Shown here in pieces: positions 54,016 through 64,000 of a stretch of DNA of 64,000 nucleotides (position 1 is its first letter; every line of letters begins with the position of its first letter). The notes under the pieces were generated by a model. It was not told where the DNA came from and ran no database searches. It saw nothing but the letters and a program-made list of their open reading frames with translations. Origin of the DNA: Caenorhabditis elegans (lineage: Eukaryota; Nematoda; Chromadorea; Rhabditida; Rhabditidae); assembly GCF_000002985.6 (NCBI RefSeq), contig NC_003279.8:2790001-2854000 (forward strand). Direction: 5' to 3'. Position numbers and translations under genes: made by a program.

Positions 54016-56719
54016 GCATAAAGCTCAAAATTACAGCGCTCGACAAGCAAAGCATCCTTTCAAAATAAAACTGTATCTTTTTGCATTGTCAAAAAAAAAA
54101 AGAAAGTCGTTAAAAATTCAAACCAGCACACTTGAGCCAGACTTGATAGAAGTGTGTAGTTTGAGTACCCACCAATCTATTTATTGTTTTGAGCATCACT
54201 CCTATTAACATGTCAAATAATGATATAGGTCCTCTCCACTTCATAGGTGACAGAGGGAAAGAGGACGCAATTATATATTTGAATCACTACTAGTCGCGCG
54301 GACCTTTTGAGAGAGAAAGAGAAGGAGACATGCACAATGCTAATTGCGACCCCCAGATGGTGTCGCATTCAAACAGTACATAAACAGCTGCCGGTGTTGT
54401 CACGCAACGGGGGGAAAAGAAAAGCACCTCGCCTAGCGATTTGAATTTCACACAAGTACCACACCCTTTCATCATGATTAGAAGGTTTAAGTTGAGTTTC
54501 GAAAGGAAAACAGTTGACAGGCGAGAGATGGGTGACTGGGGGGAAAGGAGATGGTAATCTTTTGAGAGGGGGGTTGGTGTGACAACAATTTTGAAATGGA
54601 GATGAGATCATTCCTAATCGACACGACAACCCGTGCCAATGGCGGTTTTCGAATTTGCTAAGGGGGAATGTATTTTTTCGGGCTTTGTAGAAGGCTATTA
54701 AGAACGTCAAGACAGCACTCGTGATTTAAATTGAAAATTATAACACTACTCATCGATCGGAAAATTAATAATTGGCTGATCTAAATGTAATATCACTTAT
54801 ATCACTATTACCATAACATATTGATTTACAGACTGCCGTTTGGCAAAATTATTTTCGGCAAATTCTTCAAATCGGCAAATTGTCAGTTTGGCGGAATTGC
54901 CAAAAAATTTTAATTCCGGCACTTTGCCGATTTGCCAAAAAATTTTAATTCCGGCAATTTGCCGACTTGTCAAAAATTGTTAATTTTAGCACTTTGCCGA
55001 TTTGCCAAAAAATTTTAATTTCGGCAATTTTCCGACTTGTCAAAAATTGTTAATTTCAGCAATTTGCCGATTTGACGGAAATTTTTAATTCCGGCAATTT
55101 GCCGATTTGCCGTTTACCAGATGTCAATTTGCCGGAAGTTTTTTAGGGATTTTTAAAAGGGATTTTTAATAAGACGGAAACACTGTGCCTTTTTTAAATT
55201 TTTTTTATCCGTTTTCTTTGAACATTTTCATAGAATTTGCTTGCTTTCAAAATAGAATGTGTACAAATTTGTCGTTTAAAATTGAAATTCTGAAAACTCC
55301 AGAAAAAAATGTGCAAACCCACAATTCGCCAATAATTTTTGGCAATTGCCATTTTTTCGGCAACTTGGGCAAATCGGCAATTTTCCGGTTTGCCGTTTGG
55401 TTTGCACATTTTTTTCGGGAAGTTTCAGACATTCAATTTTAAACGGCAAAATTGTAATTTCCGGAAAATCAGCAACTTTCCAAAAATGAAAATTTCCGGA
55501 AAAATCGGCAAGTTGCCGAAAATGAAAATTTCCGGCAAATCGGCAAAGCAGTAAAGAGAAGTCGTTCAAAAAATACATTGGATGGTTTCCATCCCAAACC
55601 GTTATGCAATCTTAATGGCCTCCCTTCTCTAAAAAGGAAACACCTGTCGGTTGTCATAAAGCCATTCCCTTCCCTTCCCGTACCGCTTCATCTTGGACGT
55701 GACACCTGTGCAAATTCGTAAAAGGGACGGGACACATGCAGAAAAATATCAAATTGGATTCAATCAACCGGAATGCTCACAGAGACTAACGAGTCGCGAA
55801 TTCAATTCGGGCCGTAAAATATTCAAAAAGACACACACACACTGATGGAAAACAAAAAATGAGTATGGGGGCGCTGATTGGAAGCCGTTTGTGGAAGCAA
55901 GGGTGCACATACATACATACACGACTCATATATCTTTGCCGACGCATTCCCAGAGGATACATTTTTCGAGGTAAGTACCAAAAAGATGGATATTTCTCTA
56001 TTCTCGCCTTTCAATCGAGAATCTTGGTACATCCGATTTATATTCGTTCAATATTGAAACTTTTCGATTTTTGAGAGGGTCTGGGAATGCCTACGTTTCT
56101 GCCGTCCTTCCAACAAGCCTACATAAGGTAGGCACTGCCTACTACATAAGCAGGTAGGCAGGCAGGCATTTTCCGCTTTCCGACCCAGTTTTTCTAGAAA
56201 CATCGACAATTTAGAATGTTTATTAATTCAAACTGAATTCTTCGAAATTTAGACATCTGATATTTACCATAGCTTGAAGAATTTATAGTTTGTAGTCCGT
56301 GACGTCACAATTTGTGGGCGGAGCCTAACAAGCAACGCCCACTTTTCGCTGTGAGACCTTGATCTACAGATAATTTAATAATTTTCAAGTTTAAAAATAT
56401 AACCCAAAATTTTAACTTTTGCACGGTGTACAAATTTTAATTTTTTCCACAAAAAAATGGCGGAACACCAAAATTTTAAAATTGGGGCGAAATTCAAATT
56501 TCTGTTTTTTCAAAAAACAAATTTTGACGCGAAATTCAATTTTTTAAAATTTATGGTTACAGAATTCCCAAAAATTTGGCCGCACTCAAATTTAGGAACA
56601 AATATTTTTTATGAATTATTATTTTCAAAATGAGAGCAAAATTAAAGTGATTAGAGTTTCCATGAGAACTATTTAAGAAACAATTAAAAAAGCTCCAAAA
56701 AATCTGAATTTCAGAAAAA
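54016..56719. other. Spacer and likely upstream region of ccb-2
   Basis: No supported coding exon. 54830-55560 is another CGGCAA block with the reversed family core (55145-55285). The stretch 55900-55970 ends TTTTTCGAG followed by the strong donor GTAAGTA (55971), so it may be a non-coding first exon of ccb-2. TAGGCAGG simple repeats lie at 56100-56170. Confidence 0.5.
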
Positions 56720-59700
56720 ATGCACAGTGTTGCTCGGGAGAACCTCCAGGCGTATCTTCATTCCTACAAGCTGTCTTCAAATGAGGTACTACTCAACTTT
56801 GGAAGCTTCTAACTCAGTTGTTTCAGAAGTAATTTTAAAGTTTTAAAATAATAAATTATAGAACACAAAAAACTACGTATTTCTTTAGTTAAAAATTTTT
56901 TGATAGCACCAAAACCAACTTAGCTATAAGCTTTCAAAGTAAGTGTACATGATTTCAGCCCGGTATAAAACTAATGCACAATTCTCAACGGGATGATCAA
57001 CACCGGAAGGATGTGGAGCATTTTGCAGCTCTTAGAGCATTACAGCATTCAAAGGTAGGTCGAATAACCATATTGCATTCTAATATATATTTTTCTATAA
57101 ATTTTCCAGAGAAAACACGTGGCGTTTGCGGTGCAAGCCATGCGGGATTACGATGGGAGTCTTGACGAGAAAAGCCCGCTAAAGGATCATACAATATCGT
57201 TTAATACCAATGATTTTATTCATATTCACACGGTGAGTTGATAGGCTCCGCCCATATAATGGTCAGTTTTTTATACAGCGAATTTTCTTGAGTTCTATTG
57301 TACTTTTAATATCTAATTTTAAGAATTTGAATAAAAATCAGTAATAGTTCCATACTAGACTAGACTAGGCAATCCATAAAGTCACAAAGTTCTTGCCTGC
57401 CTTCAATGTAACCTACGCCTACCTGCGCCTATCGTGAAACCTAGAAAACAGACTGAGGTGTGCCTACCTACCACCTAACTTGGACTTTTAAAACGAACTA
57501 CATACTACAAACTTCAAACTACAAACTACAAACTACAAACTACAAACCTAACTCTTACAAAATTTAAATCAAATATGACAAAAGTTTACGACTTTTTTAG
57601 CGTTTCGGGTTTTCACAAACGTTTTCACACCTCTCTCCAGACTACAAACTACAAACTACAAACTACAAAACAGAAACTATAAACTACAAACTACAAACTA
57701 TAAACCTAACTCTGACAAAATTTAAATTAAATATGACCAAAGTTTACGACTTTTTTTGCGTTTAGGGTTTTTACAAACGTCTCCACATTTCTCACCAGAC
57801 TCCAAACTACAACCTACAAACTACAAACTACAAAACAGAAAGTATAAACTACAAACTTCAATTCTTTATGTATTTTTGAATTTTGAAATTCCCATGGATA
57901 CCAAAAATTAACCTATGCAAGTCTAGGTGTCTAAATTTTTGTTTGCAAAACTGCCGTACCTACTAGCAGGCAGGCACGCTGTAGAGATTCCACTGAGGAG
58001 CCTAAGGCAGGTGAAGCCCCGTGTCTGAAAACTTTTTTTCTAGAAATTCAACTCGGATTGGTGGATCGGTCGAATCGTCAGGTCTCACAGCGAATTCGGA
58101 TTCGTGCCGACCGCCCGTCGCCTGGCAAACTACATGGTGTCCGATGAGGATCCCCCAGTGAAACACAACACTTCAGACCATCAAGACAGAAGTATCTGGG
58201 AGCCCAAATGTCCCTATAAAGTGGTACCTTCAAGTCGGCCAATTGTACTTCTAGGTCCAACTCTACAACATTCAAGGCTCACTCAGTTATTGCATTTGGC
58301 GCTGAGAGAGGAGATTTTAAAGCATTTCGGGAAAAATATGAAGTACGTAAAGTCAGATATCGGAAGTGGTCAACAATCAGGAGATCGGAAAGGAGCAAGA
58401 TGGCTTCGAGGACTTAGAGACTATGATCGAGGACAGGATGAGAATCAAGAGGTGGAATTGATTATGAGAATGACATCGAAACTACACTTGTTACTGGTTG
58501 ACTCACCACATATTCATACTCCTGATGATGTTCAACATTTGCCATTATCGCCTATCTTTTTTCTTATCAGAGTTTCTGATAATAAGGTAAGGAATTGTAA
58601 TTAATAGGATTAGTGTGATGATAAGAGTCGTGTTTTTGTGTGTGTTCCCTATTTGCAACGCGGCAGCGAAAAAATTTGGTGGCCGAGGTTTTTGGCGGTC
58701 ACGCATTAGAGAAATAGAACTGTGCCTTTACTTCAAATGGGGGTTTTGAGATGGAATAGCTGGGCTAACTGAAAGTGGCCAAGTTTTCTTTTTAGGCTGC
58801 CTCAAAACATAAGGAAAAATATCAAAATTCCGTGGCTGCGGAGTGAGAAAGTTAGGCCATTTTGCCAAGTTTTCTTGGAACAGAGATGTAAAAATCCCCT
58901 GCAAACAAAAATTGGTGGCCGAGTTTTTTCTTTTGGCGGCCACTTTGCATTAAATATTTTAAAATTAGACTTTGCGTTCTTCGTGGCCGCAAAAAATCTG
59001 AAATTCAAGAATTAAAAAAACTCGGCCAGCATGTTAAATGTCGCTTTCTGAAAGTATTAAATTTTTGTTTAAAAAAGTGCAGCTGGCCACGCCCATTGCG
59101 TATCGTCGATTGGTGGGAACCTTTTCGTTTTGGCGCAAATTTAAAAAATTTTAATCAAGAGGATTGCGAATTTTTGTCATTTGTGCTGGATTTTTTGTTT
59201 CCCAAAACCAAGAAAATTTTAGTAACCGAGTAACTAAAGCCGGAACTTTTCCAGATTCTAGCCAAACTGCTCCGCAACACGGGAACAACACGGATGGCTG
59301 CTGAAATAGAAGTGGCAAATGTTCTGAAAACAATGAACGACGACAGAGTAGGTGGTCACGACGATGAGCAGCTCATCGCGCGAGGAGTGAGTCCAACGCT
59401 TATTTCTCGGTTGTTTTAGGAGTTATCAAAAAATTTATAACTTAAGAAATATAGATAATGTAAAACTAATTATAGGCAATTTTATTGATAAAGTTAATTT
59501 TGAACCGATAGGAAAATTTTTTGAAAAATCTATAAGCGCGCTTTAATTAGGGTGCAAGTTTTTTATAATTTTTAATCCCATTAAAATTCAAAGCAGAAAG
59601 GTTCTGATGCTCTACGCAAAATATCAAAATCACAATTTATGACAATATTGTTACAAAAATCCAAAAAAAAAATTGCAGTTCGAAATGGTGATTGAAGAAA

Positions 59701-59792
59701 ACGGATTACGTGAAGCTACTCGACGAATCATATCCTATTTGGAAAAATATATTCATGCACTGCACTATCATCATAAGGATGATGAGATTTAA
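56720..59792 (+). CDS. ccb-2: Divergent voltage-gated calcium channel beta subunit CCB-2
   Basis: Six coding exons: 56720-56785, 56959-57054, 57110-57232, 58044-58586, 59255-59386 and 59679-59792, giving 357 residues. A TTTCAG acceptor lies 5 nt before the ATG. Residues about 58-120 are the beta-subunit SH3 domain (V-A-F-A-V-Q, I-S-F-N-T-N-D-F-I-H-I, D-W-W-I-G-R-I-V). Residues about 150-350 are the guanylate-kinase-like domain (P-Y-K-V-V-P-S-S-R-P-I-V-L-L-G-P), which in channel beta subunits binds the alpha-1 interaction helix rather than nucleotides. The set is short and divergent compared with typical beta subunits, and the variable N- and C-termini are minimal. It is expected to bind and modulate a CaV alpha-1 subunit at the plasma membrane. 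Symbol given by recognition of the worm paralogue of ccb-1. Intron 3 has a duplicated AAACTACAAACTAC tract. Confidence 0.93.
57490..57860 (+). repeat. Tandem duplication with CAAACTA tracts, ccb-2 intron 3
   Basis: Two copies, about 160 bp apart, of a segment with ACAAAATTTAAAT, ATATGAC and AAAGTTTACGACTTTTT are separated and flanked by (AAACTAC)n tracts. Confidence 0.85.
58630..59050. repeat. Dispersed GTGGCCGAG motif cluster, ccb-2 intron 4
   Basis: Several copies in both orientations of GTGGCCGAG(T)TTTT with adjacent GCGGCCAC, the same family as at 1065-1470, 17400-17590, 23880-24070 and 50370-50580. Confidence 0.75.
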
Positions 59793-62029
59793 TAATTTTT
59801 GTAATTTATCTTACAATTAGCATTTTATTTAATTTTAAAAAAATTTGAATGGGAACATAAAGTCAAATTCCTGAGCTGCATGGCTAAGGGTGCCCTCGAA
59901 AATTTTCCGATTGTTCGATTTATTTCAGAGAAATTCGGAAAATGCGAAATCGAAAAAAAGTGTAGAAAATCAAAAAATGCAAAAATTTATACCAAACCGT
60001 AAAAAATTACCAAAATTTAAAGATATTTTACGGAAACTTACGCTTGAGTTATTCAAACACATAACTGATATTATAACATTAATACTATATTAATACTAGA
60101 TTAATATGTACTATAGCAATTTTCAAAATATTTTCAATTAGCAAAATGTTGCCGATCATTTTTCTACATTTACAATTAAAATTAAAATTTGATAACCCTG
60201 ATCCGGAAAAAGTTACGGCAGCTGACATTTGTCTGATTTTTGACTAGAATCGCTAAGTGGCCCACAATTTTTAAACTAGGTGTTTTCACGAAACAAAGTT
60301 TTCTATTTTTTTGCAATTTTTTATCCTGTCACAAAAGGACCATAAAAATTTTATACAAAAGATTAAACATGAAACTCAAATTTCAAAAATTAGAGTGTTT
60401 CGTAAAAAGTAACGTACATATGGTGCCAAAATGGCCAAATATCATAGTAAAATTTTTCAAAACATTTTTGAAAAAAGTGGCAATTACTGAGTTTTTGCCA
60501 CTTTTTTTTAGTAAACTATAGCTCTCTCGCATACTCGAATTCCTACAAAAATTTATATTTGAAATATAAGTACCATAAAATCCGGAGAAAAACTTCCAAA
60601 AAAATGGCAAAAACTAACATTCTTCCAATTTTCAAAAAATCATATAAAATTTGGAATTTTTTAAAGAATTTTTATACTATGATATTTGGACCTTTAAGCT
60701 GCGTTTTTGTAGTTGACAATTTAAAAAAAAACTCCAAATTGCTTTGAAAACTACCAAAATGAGTACCCTGATAACCATATTGAAAAACCATCAAATGGGT
60801 AATGTCTAGAAAAATGAACGAAAAATTAGAGAAAATAGGAAATGAGATATGTTCTTCTTCCTATTCTTTATCTTCTAAGCTTCTCACACCTTTTCTCTCG
60901 TCTCTCCACGATTTACACACTATTTGCAATGAATCTCACTCTGATGAGCGTATCTATCAAGTCCTTGTCTCTTCTTTTGACAAAACTTCAAAGAAATCGC
61001 CGACTTGCGAGGAGGGGGGAGCGAAAAATAATTGATTACTGTACATCTTTATTTTTTAATTCGATTTTCTGATGGCAATGACTAACCGATTTTCGGGATA
61101 ATTGAGATGAGGGGAGGTATTTTGGGAATTGACAGGGAGGTATTTCTGCAGATTTTGTTATCAGAGTGTACTGTAGCTCTAAAACCAATACTTGACATAA
61201 TACTTGAATCTATACAGTTGATAAGTTTTTTTGCAGTTTCAAGTTGAATAAAGTTATAGTGGCCGACATCTTAGAGGTCTAAAAATGAGATTTTGGTCAA
61301 ATTTGAGCTAGTCCAATTATACAACTAATCGCAGTTCTTGCGCCCGACACTTTACGGGATTTCAATTGTATATGTTTTGTTTCAAGGTTTCATCTGTTCA
61401 GACAATGCGAAGCATTTTGTTGGCAGGTTTACAAAGTTTTAGCGGCCGACACCTCGCGGGTTTCTAAGATAAGATTTTTGCGAAGTCTTCAGCCATCTGT
61501 AAGCTACACTAGCGGTCGACATCTCGCGGGTTAAATCTAGCTTTTGAAAAACTATCCAAACACTAGAAATATTTAAATTTTAATTTTAATTTTTGAAAAA
61601 AAATTCCATTTTAAATTCCGGTTTTCAAAAAAAAACAATAGATCAAAAAATTTTAACGTATTTTTTTGCAATTTTTTCAAAATGCATAACTTTCAGAATA
61701 TTTCTCACCTCTTCGCATGGTGAAAACCGTCAAGAGTTTTTTTTTCAAAATAAATGGAAAAATCGAAAATTTTAGTTTATCAATTTTTCGTATATTCGAG
61801 AAAAATCTTAAAATTCTGGTCATTTTTCTTCTTCTTAGAAAAATATTGTATGTTTTCTTTCTCATTACCATAAACAAAATTTGATAAAATATTGAATTTT
61901 GCTGCTATTTTTCTTAAAATATTTTTGTCGATTTTCGGTTTTCATAAATGTCTAAAATTCGTTGCGTAACTTTATTGAATTATCAGCAAAACAAACAAAT
62001 AAAAAACGAAAAATATCCATTTTAAAAAA
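59793..62029. other. AT-rich spacer between convergent ccb-2 and GST genes
   Basis: No supported exon. 61255-61530 contains four related TAGYGGYCGACAYCTCGCGGG-like motifs about 60-90 nt apart. 60840-61020 is pyrimidine-rich and less AT-biased but has no credible gene structure. Confidence 0.6.
61971..61976 (-). terminator. Polyadenylation signal AATAAA of the GST gene
   Basis: A hexamer on the minus strand about 55 nt beyond the stop codon. Confidence 0.6.
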
Positions 62030-63796
62030 TTAGATAAATGAATCAACACGTCCCTGAATGTAGGGACGAATGTGCGGAAGAGACTCAAAAGTCTGGCAAA
62101 AAGTTCGGAGCCTCTCGAAATGAGCCAGATAGAAGCTATCGTAGCACTGCTGACACCGAGTTAGAAACTCGACGACAGCGATGTCAGCCCATGAATATCG
62201 ATCTCCAATCATGAACTTTTGCTCGCCGAGCAACTCTTCATATTCTCTGAGCAATGGGAAGAGTGACTCCTCTTTGAATACATTCCAGCATTCTTTCTGA
62301 AAAGGAAGTATTGAATTTTATGAGGCTATCTACCTGCCTGACTACCGCCTATTTCCATGCGCAGTAGGCACATGTGTAGACATAGGCAGGCATTATCGCG
62401 CCTCCCTTCAAACTACCTACTAGGTACTAGGTAGTTCGAAAGGAGACGCGATAATGCCTGCCTATACCTACACACGTTCCTACTGCACATGGAAATAGGC
62501 GGCAGGCAGGCAGGTGGATAGCTTCAAGGTAGTGCCTACCCTCGCGTCATAGTTCTTCGTCAGTGTTGCTCTCAAAATTGGGTTCATCGCTGTGTTGAGC
62601 TCCTCGAGTTTTTGAATCACTTTATCAACTTCTTCCTGATCCCCACTTGAGCTTCCGTACAGACCTGAATTTTTTTTTCAAAATTTGGCTTTCAAAAATG
62701 AAACGATATTAATCTCAACTTTTTGGAAAATATTAAAATTGAAAAAATGTGCAAGTTATTGTAAGCTCAAGTGTTTGCACATTTTCAAAACTACAGTAAC
62801 CGAGTGAGATATGGCACGCCCACAAAACCGTGCCACACTATTTTGCAATCTGCGCACGGTTTTGAAATATATTTTTGCGAGGGCACCATTTTATGGGCGT
62901 GACCAAAACCAAAATTCGGGGTTTTTCGTGTTGCAAAAAATGCGATTTTGCGAAGGCACGGTTTTGTGGGCGTTTTTGAAACGACTTTTAAAAAATCTAC
63001 GAAATTTCTTTTGAAATCTCAAAAAAACACGTGAATTCAGGCTGTCCCGACGCCCCACTGCACATTTGTTTGTGACGTCACAGCTCATTTCGAATAACTT
63101 TCGTGTGCAGTGATGTAACTACCTGACACCACGTGTAAAAAAGCAGTAGTCACTAACCATATTGAAGAGCGATATGTCTGCAAATATCGATAACTCCAAT
63201 AATAGTCCGTGTATCATTAATCTTCATCACTGGGAGTTTTGTGTCATCATTGAAACCTGCTGCAAAGAAAAAAAAGATTTTATTGGTTTTTGTGACCAAT
63301 TCCTGCGATTTTACCCATTTTTCGTTTGGCTTTCCACTGGGCAAGTGTCAATCGGGTGTCCGTGAACTTTCTGTGTGTGAATACCAATCTAGGAATGATT
63401 CAAGATATATATATATATAGGCTGTGAAAGACATGGTTCATCGATCTTTTACAGTTTTGTAATTACAGTACTCTTTAAAATGGCACGTATTTTTACATTC
63501 AAGAAAAATGTACCGGGCTTTTTTGGAGCTTTAATTTTTAGAGGAATAATCGTAATTTTTAACATTCATAGAACTCTTTTGTTCCGTCAAGAAAATTATC
63601 TTGACATAACTTTTAAGAAAACGAAAAATTGTAATGTTAAAATACAACCACGATTTACTGAACATTCTCGAAAAGTCGCTGCGAGACCCAAAATCTTCTA
63701 GAGCCCAATATCCCAAAACTCTTACAGTAACCGAATAGTCTCAGCTCGTCCTCGTCCAGGCAGGGAAATCAGTTCCAATTTCGTAGGCGCCGACAT
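62030..63796 (-). CDS. Glutathione S-transferase family protein, atypical active site
   Basis: Five exons on the minus strand: 63732-63796, 63315-63388, 63158-63259, 62540-62664 and 62030-62296, giving 210 residues, the usual GST length. The N-terminal thioredoxin-like domain reads K-L-E-L-I-S-L-P-G-R-G-R-A-E-T-I-R-L-V-F, then R-L-T-L-A-Q-W and K-L-P-V-M-K-I (the cis-Pro site). The alpha-helical C-domain has G-D-R-Y-S-W-A-D-I-A-V-V-E, the conserved fold-nucleating motif. It resembles the nematode sigma/prostaglandin-D-synthase-like class. In that class the first strand ends Y-F-x-x-R-G, with the Tyr activating glutathione; here the aligned position is Ser11 (or Ile10). Also missing is the usual Q-S at the glutathione gamma-glutamyl site after cis-Pro: the segment is I-N-D-T-R-T-I. 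It may be non-catalytic or use Ser. Intron 4 is a large palindrome. Confidence 0.9.
62325..62522. repeat. Long palindrome in GST intron 4
   Basis: Two arms of about 90 bp with few mismatches: the left carries CTACCTGCCTG, CGCCTATTTCCATG and CATTATCGCGCCTCC, and the right carries the complements ending GGCAGGCAGG and GATAGC. The centre CTAGGTACTAG leaves almost no loop. Confidence 0.9.
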
Positions 63797-64000
63797 TTAC
63801 AGTAGTTTTACAGCAGCGAAAATATAAAAAGCAATGTAGTGAAGCTTCTGGTAAAAATAGAGAGTATGACAGTCCGCTAAGCGGCGCCCCATTGAGCAAA
63901 CATGATGGCTCAAGTGGGTAACAAAAGAGTAAAAGTAGGTGATAGAGTGAGAGAAAGAAAAGAAACATAGAAATCATTCTACTACCATTTATTTAAATAG
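63797..64000 (-). other. Upstream region of the GST gene
   Basis: No exon is supported to the window end. TACTGTAA-type motifs lie just before the ATG. Confidence 0.4.

Noticed and set aside
60802-61072. Pyrimidine-rich open frames between ccb-2 and the GST gene
   Set aside because: Two overlapping frames of similar length, no splice structure and no domain; composition alone explains them.

Overview
The window is nematode genomic DNA and looks like Caenorhabditis elegans. Introns are short to medium with GTAAGT/TTTTCAG borders. Trans-splice-like TTTCAG acceptors sit just upstream of several start codons. The flanks are AT-rich and full of small palindromic elements, and degenerate TTAGGC arrays occur inside introns. 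Three genes were recognised from their predicted proteins: pop-1 (TCF/LEF), itx-1 (intestinal neurexin/Caspr-like) and ccb-2 (divergent voltage-gated calcium channel beta subunit). From memory these lie together on chromosome I (cosmids W03D8/W10C8); that placement is recall, not a search result. Gene models below were built by hand: each exon junction was checked for GT/AG borders and reading phase. The total coding length is a multiple of three in every complete multi-exon model; one junction in the BTB gene remains uncertain.

Layout. 1-309 holds the first exon of a secreted protein on the minus strand. 1689-4895 (+) is a BAAT-type acyl-CoA thioesterase/acyltransferase ending in the peroxisomal signal SKL. 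5297-7261 (+) is a BTB-domain protein. 8213-9844 (-) is a PP1-like phosphatase with a changed metal-site motif. 12822-24364 (+) is itx-1, with 29 exons and 1597 residues. 25279-25707 (-) is a doubtful small gene. 26484-27646 (+) is an N-terminally anchored MSP-domain protein. 28793-30688 (+) is a small secreted protein of unknown role. It converges on 30869-32085 (-), a small tail-anchored protein. 33468-40293 (-) is pop-1: beta-catenin-binding N-terminus, HMG box and C-clamp in four exons with large introns. 40294-56719 is a 16-kb gene-poor stretch dominated by repeats. 56720-59792 (+) is ccb-2. 62030-63796 (-) is a 210-residue glutathione S-transferase family protein whose usual catalytic tyrosine position is serine.

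The genes are independent transcription units on both strands; there is no convincing operon. GATA-type sites lie upstream of the peroxisomal enzyme and of itx-1, which fits intestinal expression for both (inference).

Much of the remaining structure is repeat biology. A modular 'CGGCAA' palindromic family has hAT-like ends and, in two copies, recognisable 8-bp target duplications. A second inverted-repeat family carries a CTGCGTCT motif also seen near pop-1. Other elements include a near-identical 164-bp tandem array, TACTGTAG arrays in introns, long G tracts (one replacing a transposon end), three interstitial telomere-like arrays, and an inverted partial copy of the 3' end of the peroxisomal enzyme gene. 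I found no multi-gene system that is obviously new. The most interesting items are the altered active sites of the phosphatase and the GST, and the repeat evolution.
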